DNA of 64,000 nucleotides from Clostridium cellulovorans 743B (GCF_000145275.1 NC_014393.1:5146001-5210000), one strand, 5' to 3'. Positions 36,343 through 46,062 are shown, counted from the first letter of the stretch. Notes: generated by a model from the sequence alone, not told the origin. Numbers and translations: made by a program.

Positions 36343-37764
36343 ATGAAAACTTATTTTGATACCCAAGTAGAAAAACTTTATGAAAAAGCAAATGAAGTTA
36401 TAACTATTTATCTAAGTACAAATCATAAAGATGAAAATTCTCAGGTGAATATACCAGAAGATTTTAAGAAAGAATTTTTCAGTCTTGTAGATAAAGTTAA
36501 TCTATCTCTTATGGAAGACAAAGATAATTTCTATGGATATTTTTTGTTTCAAACCTCAAGAGAAATAAGATTTGATATAAGCAGTCCTACTGCCATAAAT
36601 TTTAAAGAAACTAGATATGTTATATACTTTAATCCAATAATTTTTTTAACTCTTAATATAAATCAAATGGCAACTACGATTAAACACGAAATACTCCATG
36701 TAATCTCAATGCATTTAATAAGATCAAAAGAATTTAAAGACCGATATAGTTCACTAGCTATTAATATGGCAATGGATGTAGTAGTAAATGAATATTTAGA
36801 TTATTTGCCACCTTATGCCACTACTTTAGAATGGGTAAATTTAAATTATTCTTTAAAACTCTTGCCCTATGAATCTTTTGAATATTATGTAGAAAAGCTT
36901 CAAACTGCCATAGCCTTGCTAGAATCAGCTAAAGATGCACCAGCGGATGATCTTAATAAAGTTGATAATGATACAGATGGCAAAATAGAAATGGATTATA
37001 ACCCAGAAAAAACTCATGACCTTTGGGAAGAATCTAGTGACATAGATAAAAAAACATTTAAAGAATTTACTGAAAAGTTTATTGATAATTCTCAAAAAGG
37101 TAACATTCCAAATTATTTAGAAAGTATTATATCTTCGATTAAAAGTAACGAAAATGAATTGCCTTGGAATTTGTATCTTAATAGGTTAATGGGCACAGTT
37201 GAGAGTAGCAAAAAAAAGACTATAACAAGAAGAAATAGAAGACAACCTGATAGATTAGATTTAAGAGGCGAACTCAGGAGTCATAAAGCCAAAATTGCTG
37301 TTGCTCTTGATATAAGTGGAAGCATTAGTGATGAAGAGTTTAAGCAATCCATTAAAGAAGTTCTCAATATAGTGAAAAATTATAATCATGAAATTATCAT
37401 TATAGAATGCGATGATAAAATTAGGCGAGTGTATACAGTTAAATCTGCAAGTGACGTAAAGAATAGAATTAACATAAGAGGTCGCACTAAATTCACTCCT
37501 GTTTTTGAATATGCTAATGCTAATAAGCTTAATTTATTAGTGTATTTTACTGATGGTAAAGGTGAAACTGAACTTTTAACAATGCCTAGAGGCTATAAAA
37601 TCTTATGGGTTATTTCCGGAAGAGGAGATACTCTTTCATTAAAAGAGCCTTATGGAGCAGTTAAAAAACTTAGTAGTATTGAAATGAAAGATGATACATT
37701 AGAACTGAATGATGTTGTAAGAGATGGTTTTTCAATGAATAACCAACAAGGAACATTTTTCTAA
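36343..37764 (+). CDS. VWA protein with N-terminal metallopeptidase-like domain (DUF2201)
   Basis: 473 residues of the DUF2201/VWA-like type. Residues 115-119 read HEILH (H115, E116, H119) inside a TTIKHEILHVISMH helix, an HEXXH zinc-peptidase-like site. The C-terminal half is a VWA fold with the MIDAS motif DISGS at about residue 323, a second YFTDGKG strand and a trailing acidic stretch. In related pairs the MoxR ATPase remodels or inserts metal into partners of the VWA protein. Whether the peptidase site is active is unproven. Operon last gene; a terminator lies about 120 bases downstream. Confidence 0.8.
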   Translation: MKTYFDTQVEKLYEKANEVITIYLSTNHKDENSQVNIPEDFKKEFFSLVDKVNLSLMEDKDNFYGYFLFQTSREIRFDISSPTAINFKETRYVIYFNPIIFLTLNINQMATTIKHEILHVISMHLIRSKEFKDRYSSLAINMAMDVVVNEYLDYLPPYATTLEWVNLNYSLKLLPYESFEYYVEKLQTAIALLESAKDAPADDLNKVDNDTDGKIEMDYNPEKTHDLWEESSDIDKKTFKEFTEKFIDNSQKGNIPNYLESIISSIKSNENELPWNLYLNRLMGTVESSKKKTITRRNRRQPDRLDLRGELRSHKAKIAVALDISGSISDEEFKQSIKEVLNIVKNYNHEIIIIECDDKIRRVYTVKSASDVKNRINIRGRTKFTPVFEYANANKLNLLVYFTDGKGETELLTMPRGYKILWVISGRGDTLSLKEPYGAVKKLSSIEMKDDTLELNDVVRDGFSMNNQQGTFF

Positions 37765-37883
37765 ATACTATAAGGTGATTATTTACAAAGAAACTTTCTT
37801 AAAATCCTTGAACTCTTATTTTAACTTGATAAGAAATTATAAAACTAGTAAACAGAATTAATACAGCATTCATTTAGCACTCT

Positions 37884-37923
37884 AAAAAACGGATGTTTCC
37901 TAAACGGTAATCATCCGCTTTTT
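37884..37923. terminator. Terminator between the VWA and CorA genes
   Basis: CGGATG (37890-37895) pairs with CATCCG (37912-37917) inside A-run and T-run flanks (AAAAAA before, CTTTTT after). It works for both convergent genes. Confidence 0.75.
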
Positions 37924-37948
37924 ACTATCTAACTTTGGCGTATTTCTT

Positions 37949-38899
37949 CTAGTCAAACCAACCTTTGCGCTTAAACCATCTAAACAAGAAAAGACCTATA
38001 AATACCATGATTCCTATAACAAAAAAATACCCGTAACGCCATTTTAATTCAGGCATATATTCGAAGTTCATGCCATATATACCTGCAATAAAGGTCAAAG
38101 GTATGAATACTGTTGTTGTTAAAGTAAGAACAGTCATGATTTTGTTCATGCGATAAGAATTGATTGACATGTAATTCTCTCTTATTTCCACAGTAAGTTC
38201 TCGATTTGATTCTATTATATCCGATAATTTTAAAAGGTGATCGTATATGTCATTAAAATATCTTTTACTATCTCCGAAAGTTTCAAAATGACTAGAATTT
38301 ATTATCCTATATAATAACTCTTTCATTGAATTTACAATATATCTTTGCTTTAATAGATCTGTTCTTAAATCAAAAACTTTATCTATAATGCTATCATTCA
38401 TCCTTCCTTTTGTCTTAAAATTGATGTCATTTAAGCTATCCTCAATACGATAAACCTCTGGAAAATACATATCTACAATCTTATCCATAATCAAATATGC
38501 AACATATGCAGGATTTGTTTCTTTAATATTATTTCTTTCAATAACCTTTTGGCGCGTTTTATTTATTTCATTTAGCTTGGTTTTATGAAATGATACAATG
38601 TAACTTTCTCCAACAAACATATTTACTTCTACAGGTTCTAGGGTTTCCTGCTTCATAGCATTAAGTACAAAGAAATTATAAGTATCATAATAATCCACTT
38701 TCGGGCGCTCTAAATTGTTGAGACAATCCTCAATAGCAAGATTATTAAATTTAAAATATTCACTTAACAAAAGTTCCTCTTCTGCATTGGACTCCTCAAA
38801 ATCCACCCAATACCACTTTATATCATCCATAACCAACCTGCTTAAAGGCTCATTCTGTATAAGCTTTAACTCTTTGGTCATAGCAATTGTGTATATCAA
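37949..38899 (-). CDS. corA: CorA-family magnesium/divalent cation channel
   Basis: About 316-residue CorA. A large cytosolic domain is followed by two C-terminal membrane helices; the signature YGMNFEYMPELKW, with GMN and the MPEL loop, lies just before the last helix, and a basic KRKGWFD tail ends the protein. It mediates Mg2+ (or Co2+) uptake as a pentamer. The start is taken as TTG at 38899 because AGGTGG lies 5 bases upstream; a downstream ATG at 38881 has no ribosome binding site. Confidence 0.83.
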   Translation of the reverse strand: MIYTIAMTKELKLIQNEPLSRLVMDDIKWYWVDFEESNAEEELLLSEYFKFNNLAIEDCLNNLERPKVDYYDTYNFFVLNAMKQETLEPVEVNMFVGESYIVSFHKTKLNEINKTRQKVIERNNIKETNPAYVAYLIMDKIVDMYFPEVYRIEDSLNDINFKTKGRMNDSIIDKVFDLRTDLLKQRYIVNSMKELLYRIINSSHFETFGDSKRYFNDIYDHLLKLSDIIESNRELTVEIRENYMSINSYRMNKIMTVLTLTTTVFIPLTFIAGIYGMNFEYMPELKWRYGYFFVIGIMVFIGLFLFRWFKRKGWFD

Positions 38900-39106
38900 T
38901 ATTACCACCTGCCATTCTTCTCTTATAATACTTATAGATATGTTTTTATCATAAATGATGATTTATGTATATACTCCATTAATTATTATACGTAACTCCT
39001 TCTCCTATTTCTACCTATGTCTAGTAACGCACTGATTTTCCGAATCACTTGGAAATGTAAAGTGTTGTTATAGTTCCTATAAGTAAATAAAGACCTCTAA
39101 AAAAAC

Positions 39107-39135
39107 AACTCCAGGGATAATTCTATCCTGGAGTT
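39107..39135 (-). terminator. Terminator of the LytTR-LiaF operon
   Basis: On the minus strand AACTCCAGGATA pairs with TATCCCTGGAGTT, followed by GTTTTTTTAG. It lies about 50 bases past the liaF-like stop. Confidence 0.85.
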
Positions 39136-39185
39136 AATTAATTATAATATATTATTCCAATAGCTGGTTCATCTAAACTTATTAT

Positions 39186-39881
39186 CTATATATAAATTAC
39201 TTCTACACCAGAAAAACTAATATCACCAACTAATGTTAAGGTTTTGGTTGGATTATCATTTTTATTTTTTTCACTAATAGAACCTAAAAATACACTAGTT
39301 TTATCTTCAATCTTCCAAGTTCTGGGCATATATAACTCTATCCCTGAAAAAGATGCATTAATTCTAACTACGGCATTTTCATTACGTATGACTGCATTAT
39401 CAAAGTATACCTTCATAGCTCCAAAAGAAGAATCAAAATGTGCTTGTTGAAAATCATCTGTATTCACATATTTTATACTAGCACCAAATGAATTCTTAAA
39501 TCTAATTTGACTTCCATCTTCGATGCTGATTTCCTCAAACTTATGCTCTTCACCAATATATTTAGTGTTCATCCATTTTGAATGCCTATGAAAAATCATA
39601 GAAAGACCAATACTACCAAGCAACGCTGCAACTAATACAGTCCAAGGTGTAATGCTTGTAATTCCCAATTGATCGTCATATATTATACTAATAAAGGCAA
39701 TAGGGAATAAAATACCTGGAAAGTTAACACGAATCAAACTTTTTAAAATAATTACTGCTAAAAGAATTGTTAATAACAGGCTAAATACATTTATATCAGG
39801 AAAGTATCCTAGTTTACTTATAATCAAGAAAACTCCGCCTAATATAAGTACTAGTCCCCAAAAAACTCTTTCTCTTTTCAT
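39186..39881 (-). CDS. LiaF-like membrane protein
   Basis: 231 residues. Four short hydrophobic segments fill residues 1-100 (FWGLVLILGGVFLIISKLG, then others), and the C-terminal 120 residues form the beta-solenoid-like LiaF/DUF2154 domain (SQIRFKNSFGASIKYV, DSSFGAMKVYFDN, INASFSGIELYMP). LiaF tunes envelope-stress signalling in Bacillus. Its ATG overlaps the end of the preceding LytTR gene by nearly nothing (2 bases apart), giving translational coupling; the LytTR protein is the likely partner instead of a two-component system. Confidence 0.78.
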   Translation of the reverse strand: MKRERVFWGLVLILGGVFLIISKLGYFPDINVFSLLLTILLAVIILKSLIRVNFPGILFPIAFISIIYDDQLGITSITPWTVLVAALLGSIGLSMIFHRHSKWMNTKYIGEEHKFEEISIEDGSQIRFKNSFGASIKYVNTDDFQQAHFDSSFGAMKVYFDNAVIRNENAVVRINASFSGIELYMPRTWKIEDKTSVFLGSISEKNKNDNPTKTLTLVGDISFSGVEVIYI

Positions 39882-39882
39882 C

Positions 39883-40338
39883 TCATTTCCCCTTTTCTAA
39901 TATCTTAATTTTTAGTGGTTTATAATAATATCTTGAAACAAATACCTGCTTATGAGTATTTTGAAATTTAACTGTACTCGCTGATGATATACTGCGGGCT
40001 ATGGAGTAAATATGATTCGTATTTAGTATTGTTGATTTTGAAACCCTCATAAAATATCCTGGTAAAAATTCTTCAAGTTCATAAAGCTTATATTTAATAT
40101 TAAATATATTATCAATGGTATGTGCACACACCAGACTTTCATTAGTTTCGAAAAATAAAATTTCTTCTAAAGAAAGATAATACTCAGTATCACCTTTGTA
40201 AAATATAATTTGTTTCTTTTGTGATAGCATGTCAGCAAGTATAACTTGAATATTTCTAACTTCTTCACTTAGTTCATTACATCTAATGATAACTTCATTT
40301 TCTTTAATTTTATTATCTACCTCAATTTTCACCTTCAT
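39883..40338 (-). CDS. LytTR-domain DNA-binding regulator
   Basis: 151 residues. A ~50-residue charged N-terminal section precedes a complete LytTR domain (YYLSLEEILFFETNESLVCAHT...YKLYELEEFLPGYFMRVSKSTILNTNHI). No receiver domain is fused, so it acts as a stand-alone regulator of the LytTR/DUF2154 pair type. The ATG at 40338 follows GGGGAG; an upstream in-frame GTG at 40353 is part of that site. It is followed by the liaF-like gene and preceded by a promoter with exact LytTR-type direct repeats, so autoregulation is likely. Confidence 0.82.
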   Translation of the reverse strand: MKVKIEVDNKIKENEVIIRCNELSEEVRNIQVILADMLSQKKQIIFYKGDTEYYLSLEEILFFETNESLVCAHTIDNIFNIKYKLYELEEFLPGYFMRVSKSTILNTNHIYSIARSISSASTVKFQNTHKQVFVSRYYYKPLKIKILEKGK

Positions 40339-40359
40339 ATTTTCACTCCCCACATTTTT

Positions 40360-40428
40360 ATTATATTAACTAGCTTTTTCCTTGTAAACATAACAAGAGT
40401 AAGTGGTTAATTATTGATTGTAAGTGGT
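40360..40428 (-). promoter_or_regulatory. Promoter and LytTR operator of the lytTR-liaF operon
   Basis: Minus-strand -35 TTTACA (40383-40388) and -10 TATAAT (40360-40365) are 17 bases apart. Two exact 9-bp direct repeats, GTAAGTGGT on the plus strand (ACCACTTAC on the transcribed side), lie at 40399-40407 and 40420-40428, 21 bases apart centre to centre, ending 10 bases upstream of the -35. This is the two-turn spacing of LytTR-domain binding sites. Confidence 0.8.
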
Positions 40429-40456
40429 ATGTTTTTTATATAGATGTATACTAAAA

Positions 40457-40491
40457 AAACCATACACCAAAATTATATAGGTGTATAGTTT
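40457..40491 (-). terminator. Terminator of the SDR gene
   Basis: On the minus strand AAACTATACACC pairs with GGTGTATGGTTT (one G-T wobble), followed by TTTTTAG. It lies 28 bases after the SDR stop. Confidence 0.85.
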
Positions 40492-40518
40492 CCTTTTACT
40501 TTTATGTATTCCTTAAAC

Positions 40519-41286
40519 TTATACTATTGATATTCCGCCATCAACTACAATATACTGGCCTGTTACATAGCTTGAAGCATCAGAAGAAAAGTAGAAAATT
40601 GTCCCATTTAACTCTCCTTTTTTTCCTGGTCTTGAAGCTGGGCAAAGTGTATTATATTTTTCTAAAAACTTTTGTGATGTAAATAAAGTTCTCTCTGTCA
40701 TTTCCGATTCAAATAACCCTGGGCATATAGCATTTACAGTTATCCCATATTGAGCATAACTTGCACCCATAGCTTTTGTTAACCCTAAAACAGCTGCTTT
40801 AGACGTATTATAAGCGTGCCTAATAAAAATGCCACCCTTCTCTCCTAAGATTGCATTAACAGAGCTGATATTAATAACTTTACCATAATTTTGTTCCTTC
40901 ATAACTGGAATAACATATTTGCTTACAAGATAAATTCCTTTTACATTTATATCCATAACTTTGTTCCATTCTTCCTCACTAAGAGAATCTACTCCACCAT
41001 GAGCTGTTACACCCGCATTATTTAGTAAAATATCAATTCTACCAAATTCATTAACTATAGTTTCTATTGCAACCTTAACTTCTTCTTCTTTGGCAACATC
41101 ACACTTAATTGCAATTGCTTTTACCCCTAAACTTTCAACTTCTTTAGCTATTTCTTCAATTTTTTCAACCCTTCTTGCAAGCAAGGCAACGTTAACTCCT
41201 TCTTTAGCATAAGCTAAGGCCGCATCTTTTCCTAAGCCACTTGATGCACCAGTTACTACAGCAACCTTTCCATTTAGCTCAAACAT
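40519..41286 (-). CDS. SDR-family oxidoreductase
   Basis: 255-residue classical short-chain dehydrogenase. NAD(P)-binding TGASSGLG near residue 13, structural LNNAGV, catalytic Ser in INISSVN, and YNTSKAA with Tyr and Lys. The C-terminal SGQYIVVDGG segment (YVTGQYIVVDGGIS) is typical of gluconate 5-dehydrogenase or 3-oxoacyl-ACP reductase-like enzymes. Substrate is not recognisable. GGAGGG stands a few bases before the ATG. Single gene. Confidence 0.83.
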   Translation of the reverse strand: MFELNGKVAVVTGASSGLGKDAALAYAKEGVNVALLARRVEKIEEIAKEVESLGVKAIAIKCDVAKEEEVKVAIETIVNEFGRIDILLNNAGVTAHGGVDSLSEEEWNKVMDINVKGIYLVSKYVIPVMKEQNYGKVINISSVNAILGEKGGIFIRHAYNTSKAAVLGLTKAMGASYAQYGITVNAICPGLFESEMTERTLFTSQKFLEKYNTLCPASRPGKKGELNGTIFYFSSDASSYVTGQYIVVDGGISIV

Positions 41287-41793
41287 CTTAATCCCTCCAC
41301 GAAACGATATTTTATTTTCACCCTATATCATATTATTATGTATTTGATGTAAATTCAACCATATATTTCTTGAAAGCAATTATTCGGCTTAATTCTTCTT
41401 CATAAAGAAATTTTATCAATGAGCACCAGACTTGTATTCAAAACTATTCTCTATAAATATTTATACAAGGCTACGTTTTATTAAGATGGGGAATTTTACT
41501 TATCCGTATTCTATCACTACAAAAATATTTACGTAATTACTAATATGTTTGTTTCTACTAAGTATTCCATACAATCTTCTTCTATCAATTCTAACTACTT
41601 CACATTATAGCATTTGCCCTCATTATTTTACTTTTCGAAAGTATTTATATATATTACAATAATCCTATTATTCTTATTAAGAAAAAGGAACACACTATAG
41701 TTAATTGTTTAGAGAATTTCAGTTATATAAATTAATAAAAAAATATATTGCTACTATTCTTATTCATATTAACCCTTAAAAACAGGAGGAAAC
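41287..41793. other. Non-coding stretch
   Basis: About 500 bases of AT-rich sequence upstream of the divergent SDR and exonuclease genes. No clear gene, repeat or known RNA motif was found by eye. Confidence 0.5.
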
Positions 41794-42561
41794 ATGAATT
41801 ATATAATATATGATTTAGAATTTAATCAAGAATATCTACATTCTTCAGAAGTTCAATCTGCTAATAATTCGAGCTTGCCCTTTGAGATTATTCAGATTGG
41901 AGCATTAAAGCTCACTGAAAACTTTGAAACTGTCGCTAACTTTAATAGCTTAATTAAACCTACTGTCTATCCCATCATTCACCCTTATGTAGAAAGCTTA
42001 ACTAAAATTAATGATTCTATGGTTAGTTCATGCGAAACTTTTCCACAAGTTTATGAGGACTTTTTAGAATTCATTGGTAATGATGAAACAACTTTGTGTG
42101 TTTGGGGAATAAGTGATATAAAAGAGCTTTTAAGAAATATAAAATTTTATAACTTACCATCTTCAACAATTTCTAAAAATTATATTGATATTCAAAAATA
42201 TGCTTCAAAACATCTTAGAACTCCAAACAAATCCAGAATTGGCTTAAGTACTGCAATAAGCCTTTTAAATATACCCACTAATGGGCAATTTCATGATGCT
42301 TTTAACGATGCATATTATACTACAGAAGTTTTTAAGCACATTTACAATAATAATATAAAAACTACTACTTACATACCTAACTTTTCTAGAAGAGTTAAGC
42401 AATCCAAAGAAAAAATCGATACTGTTGCTTTAATAAATCAATTTGAAAAAATGTACAATAGAGAAATGTCCCTTGAAGAGGAATCTATGATAAAACTTGC
42501 CTATATCATGGGAAAAACTAGACAATTTGTAATTGAATCTAATTTATCAAATGAGGATTAG
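41794..42561 (+). CDS. 3'-5' exonuclease domain protein (DnaQ/KapD-like)
   Basis: 255 residues. DEDDh exonuclease motifs: exo I IYDLEFNQE, exo II near WGISDIKEL, and exo III FHDAFNDAYYTTEVF with the His-Asp pair. It resembles KapD-like inhibitor-of-sporulation type exonucleases. The C-terminal 60 residues are helical. It is a plausible RNA or single-strand DNA nuclease. AGGAGG lies 7 bases before the ATG. Monocistronic on the plus strand. Confidence 0.8.
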   Translation: MNYIIYDLEFNQEYLHSSEVQSANNSSLPFEIIQIGALKLTENFETVANFNSLIKPTVYPIIHPYVESLTKINDSMVSSCETFPQVYEDFLEFIGNDETTLCVWGISDIKELLRNIKFYNLPSSTISKNYIDIQKYASKHLRTPNKSRIGLSTAISLLNIPTNGQFHDAFNDAYYTTEVFKHIYNNNIKTTTYIPNFSRRVKQSKEKIDTVALINQFEKMYNREMSLEEESMIKLAYIMGKTRQFVIESNLSNED

Positions 42562-42826
42562 GCTATCATTATCTATAATAGGTATAACCTTGTCTATTGT
42601 ATAAACCTTTATCCACAAACTACCATTGGGTTACTTTTCATAATTAACCATGTTATACTTAATATTAATAAGGTTGATTACAGTACTTTATTCATTAACG
42701 TACATTAAAATAGATTATAAATTAGCTTACTTTCAAAAGATTTTGGGTTTATAGTTATTATTTTTAATAGCTTCTACATGATATTTTTTAATCATAGATA
42801 ATAAATATAGAAATGAGGAATTAGAT

Positions 42827-44104
42827 ATGAATATAACGGAATCTGCAACTTTAGCTAAAAAAGCATCTATATCTCTTGCAAATAGTAATTCTGATTCAAA
42901 AAATAATGCTCTTATAGAAATTTCAAAAGCTTTATTGGAAAGACAAGAAGAAATACTTAAAGCAAATAATGAGGATATAGAAAGAGCCATAAATGAAAAC
43001 TTATCAGATCCACTATTAAAACGCCTAAAATTTGATAAAAATAAAATTGATGACGTGATAAGTGGCATAAAAAGTCTAATAAACTTACCTGAACCTGTGG
43101 GAAAAACTTTAGCTGCTACTGAACTTGATAAAGGTCTTGAGCTTTACAAAATAAGCTGTCCTATAGGTGTAACTGGAGTTATTTTTGAATCTAGACCAGA
43201 TGCTTTAGTTCAAATATCTACTTTATGCCTAAAAAGCGGAAATGCTGTTCTATTAAAAGGTGGTAGAGAAGCTTTTAATACAAATAGAGTTTTATTTAAT
43301 ATTATAAAAACAGCTTCTGAAGCGGCTGGAATACCTACAGGTTGGATACATCTTTTAGAAACAAGAGATGATGTAAATGAAATGTTAAAACTGGATAAAT
43401 ACATTGACTTATTAATACCAAGAGGTTCAAATGAATTTGTTCAATATATAATGAAAAACTCAAATATCCCAGTTATGGGTCATGCAGATGGTATCTGCCA
43501 CTGTTATGTAGACTCAGAAGCTGATTTAGATATGGCAGTAAAGGTCGTACTAGACTCAAAAACGCAATATGTATCTGTATGTAATGCTACCGAAACACTT
43601 TTAGTAAATAAAGATATCGCAAAAGAGTTTCTTCCTTTGTTAAAAATAGAGTTAGACAAAAAAAACGTTGAGTTAGTAGGTTGTCCTGAAGCCCAAAAAA
43701 TTATCTTTGTAAATTCTGCTTCGGAAGAAGATTGGAAAACAGAATACCTTGACTATAAGCTTTCTATAAAAATAGTTAAAACCATTCAAGAAGCCATAGA
43801 ACATATAAATACTTATAGTTCAGGACATACTGAGGCTATTATTACTAAAAACAAAGAAAGTGCTGAACTATTTATGAATCTAATTGATTCTGCCAATGTA
43901 TTCTGGAATTGTTCTACAAGATTTAGTGATGGCTTTAGATATGGCTTTGGTGCAGAAGTTGGAATAAGTACTAGTAAGCTTCATGCTAGAGGTCCTGTTG
44001 GACTTGATGGGCTTCTTATTTATAAATATAAATTGTATGGTAATGGTAATATTGTTCAAGATTATGCGAATAAAACCAAAACTTTTACGCATAAAAAAAT
44101 ATAA
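42827..44104 (+). CDS. proA: Glutamate-5-semialdehyde dehydrogenase
   Basis: 425-residue gamma-glutamyl phosphate reductase, second step of proline synthesis: it reduces L-glutamyl-5-phosphate with NADPH. Motifs: PIGVTGVIFESRPDALVQI, LKGGREAF, the catalytic Cys in VSVCNATETLL, and FGAEVGISTSKLHARGPVGL. GAGGAA stands ahead of the ATG. proB is not adjacent, which is less common; it may lie elsewhere. A strong terminator follows. Confidence 0.93.
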   Translation: MNITESATLAKKASISLANSNSDSKNNALIEISKALLERQEEILKANNEDIERAINENLSDPLLKRLKFDKNKIDDVISGIKSLINLPEPVGKTLAATELDKGLELYKISCPIGVTGVIFESRPDALVQISTLCLKSGNAVLLKGGREAFNTNRVLFNIIKTASEAAGIPTGWIHLLETRDDVNEMLKLDKYIDLLIPRGSNEFVQYIMKNSNIPVMGHADGICHCYVDSEADLDMAVKVVLDSKTQYVSVCNATETLLVNKDIAKEFLPLLKIELDKKNVELVGCPEAQKIIFVNSASEEDWKTEYLDYKLSIKIVKTIQEAIEHINTYSSGHTEAIITKNKESAELFMNLIDSANVFWNCSTRFSDGFRYGFGAEVGISTSKLHARGPVGLDGLLIYKYKLYGNGNIVQDYANKTKTFTHKKI

Positions 44105-44123
44105 ACTTCTCATTATATTAATT

Positions 44124-44172
44124 TTAAGGGGTAACCGAAAATTCAAAAGTAAATTTTTCAGTTACCCCTTAA
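44124..44172. terminator. Terminator after proA
   Basis: TTAAGGGGTAAC (44124-44135) pairs perfectly with GTTACCCCTTAA (44161-44172), with an inner GAAAATT/AAATTTTTC pairing. It may also end the convergent YczE gene. Confidence 0.8.
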
Positions 44173-44182
44173 CTAATCATAT

Positions 44183-44848
44183 TTAACTACTTAAATTCAA
44201 CTTTTTAAGAATAGTTTTATTAAACAACTCTGATACCTTCTGTATAGTTGGTCCAGCTATAAAAGCTGCAATAACCGTAACAACTCCTATTTTCCCTCCA
44301 AAGGTAAATCCCAGTACTAGCGATATAACATCGCAGATTATTTTTGCCACTTTATATTCTCTCTTTATCTTATCTCTGATAACCATAACTACACCTGTAA
44401 CTGGGTCCATTCCAATATTAGCTGATATAAAAATACCAACACCTAGGAATAGCATTGAACATCCTAAGAAAGCGGTTAATATTCTTCCGCTCAAGTCATT
44501 GGATATATTCATAACTTCATGTAGTTTAAATCCTAAACTTATAAAGTTACCCATAGGTACTGCATAAATAAATGTCCCTATGTTTATATACTTCCTACCA
44601 AATATAAATACTATCGCAAGAAGAATAAGATTTACTAAATTTGTTACTAACCCAAGCTTTTCTGGTTGGAACCCAAGTATATTACGAACCCCATCATATA
44701 AAACTGCAATAGGGTCATTTCCTAACATTCCTGCTGAATTAAACGCTAGTCCAAAACCTACTAATGAAACGCCAACTAATGCTATTATTACTTTCATAAA
44801 AAAAGCTGTATATGATTTATCCTTAGTTTTTTGAATTATGTTGTCCAT
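44183..44848 (-). CDS. YczE/YitT-like membrane protein, copy 1
   Basis: 221 residues with five to six membrane segments. LVGFGLAFNSAGMLGNDPIAVLYDG and LFLGVGIFISANIGMDPVTG are repeated half-motifs of the YczE/DUF6198 family. The family has no proven function; some members are thought to be transporters. It sits 23 bases after deoB in the nucleoside operon, so it might carry a nucleoside or ribose-related compound. The same family recurs at 51057-51728, outside any nucleoside context. Confidence 0.75.
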   Translation of the reverse strand: MDNIIQKTKDKSYTAFFMKVIIALVGVSLVGFGLAFNSAGMLGNDPIAVLYDGVRNILGFQPEKLGLVTNLVNLILLAIVFIFGRKYINIGTFIYAVPMGNFISLGFKLHEVMNISNDLSGRILTAFLGCSMLFLGVGIFISANIGMDPVTGVVMVIRDKIKREYKVAKIICDVISLVLGFTFGGKIGVVTVIAAFIAGPTIQKVSELFNKTILKKLNLSS

Positions 44849-44871
44849 TCGAACACCTTTCCTGTCATTTG

Positions 44872-46062
44872 TTAAATTAGTTTTGGTAATACTGATTCAC
44901 CAATTGTATCCTTAGGCATTTCTAATTGAAAATTAGCAGCTATAGTAGCTCCAATAGCAGCAAAGCTATCACTTGTTTCTATTAAACCATTTCCACTCAT
45001 AGCTGGTGAATATGCTAAGAAAGGAACTAATTCTCTTGTATGGTCAGACCCTATATAAGTTGGATCATTTCCATGATCTGCAGTAATTATTAATAAATCA
45101 TCTTCTTTTAATTTCTCTAATACCTTACCTAAATTAACATCAAACTTTTCTAGTTCTTCTGCATAACCAACTGGGTTTCTTCTATGTCCCCATAATGCAT
45201 CGAAATCAACTAAGTTAACAAAACACAATCCGTTGAAATCCTTATCCATTATCTCTAATGTTTGCTCCATACCATGAACAGAGCTCTTAGACTTATGTGC
45301 TTCTGTTATACCTTCTCTATCAAATATATCATTTATCTTTCCAACAGATATTACATCAAAACCATTATCCTTTAATGTATTTAGGGCTGTCTGTCCAAAT
45401 GGTTTTAAGGCATAATCATGTCTATTACTTGTACGGCTAAATTCTCCCTTTTTCGCTCCTATATATGGTCTTGCAATTATTCTTCCAACCTTCCATTCAT
45501 CTTTAAAGGTTAATTGTCTTGCAATTTCACAACAACGATAAAGTTCCTCTAATCCAAAGGTTTCTTCATGACCACAAATTTGTAATACGGAATCTGCTGA
45601 AGTATATACTATCATATCTCCAGTCTTCATTTGGTGCTCACCAAACTCATCTAAGATTTCAGTACCACTAGCACTCTTATTACCTACGATATTGTGGCCA
45701 GTTTTTATTTTTAGCTCCTCTAAAAGTTCATCTGGGAATCCTGTATCTGTGAATGTTTTAAATGGAGTTTCTATTTTTAGACCCATCATTTCCCAATGAC
45801 CAGTCATTGTATCCTTACCTATACTTGCTTCTCTCATTTTCATGAAATATCCTAAAGGCTTTTCAACTGGCTCTACATTCCTTATTGAATGTAGATTAGC
45901 CAACCCTAGCTTTTGCAAGTTAGGAATCTTAAAACTTTCAACTGATTCTGCTATATGGCCTAGGGTATCTACCCCTACATCACCATATTCTTTTGAATCC
46001 TTCATTTCTCCAACGCCAAGAGAGTCTATTACTATTGTAAAAATTCTTTTATACTTTTTCAT
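44872..46062 (-). CDS. deoB: Phosphopentomutase
   Basis: 396 residues. It converts (deoxy)ribose-1-phosphate to the 5-phosphate. N-terminal VIDSLGVGEMKDSKEYGDVG with the metal-binding Asp, GKDTMTGHWEMMG with the phosphorylated Thr region, and LIITADHGNDPTYIGSDHTRE with the second metal site. The start codon touches the end of the phosphorylase gene (1-base gap), AAGGAG precedes it. It acts on the sugar phosphate produced by the upstream uridine phosphorylase. Confidence 0.93.
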   Translation of the reverse strand: MKKYKRIFTIVIDSLGVGEMKDSKEYGDVGVDTLGHIAESVESFKIPNLQKLGLANLHSIRNVEPVEKPLGYFMKMREASIGKDTMTGHWEMMGLKIETPFKTFTDTGFPDELLEELKIKTGHNIVGNKSASGTEILDEFGEHQMKTGDMIVYTSADSVLQICGHEETFGLEELYRCCEIARQLTFKDEWKVGRIIARPYIGAKKGEFSRTSNRHDYALKPFGQTALNTLKDNGFDVISVGKINDIFDREGITEAHKSKSSVHGMEQTLEIMDKDFNGLCFVNLVDFDALWGHRRNPVGYAEELEKFDVNLGKVLEKLKEDDLLIITADHGNDPTYIGSDHTRELVPFLAYSPAMSGNGLIETSDSFAAIGATIAANFQLEMPKDTIGESVLPKLI

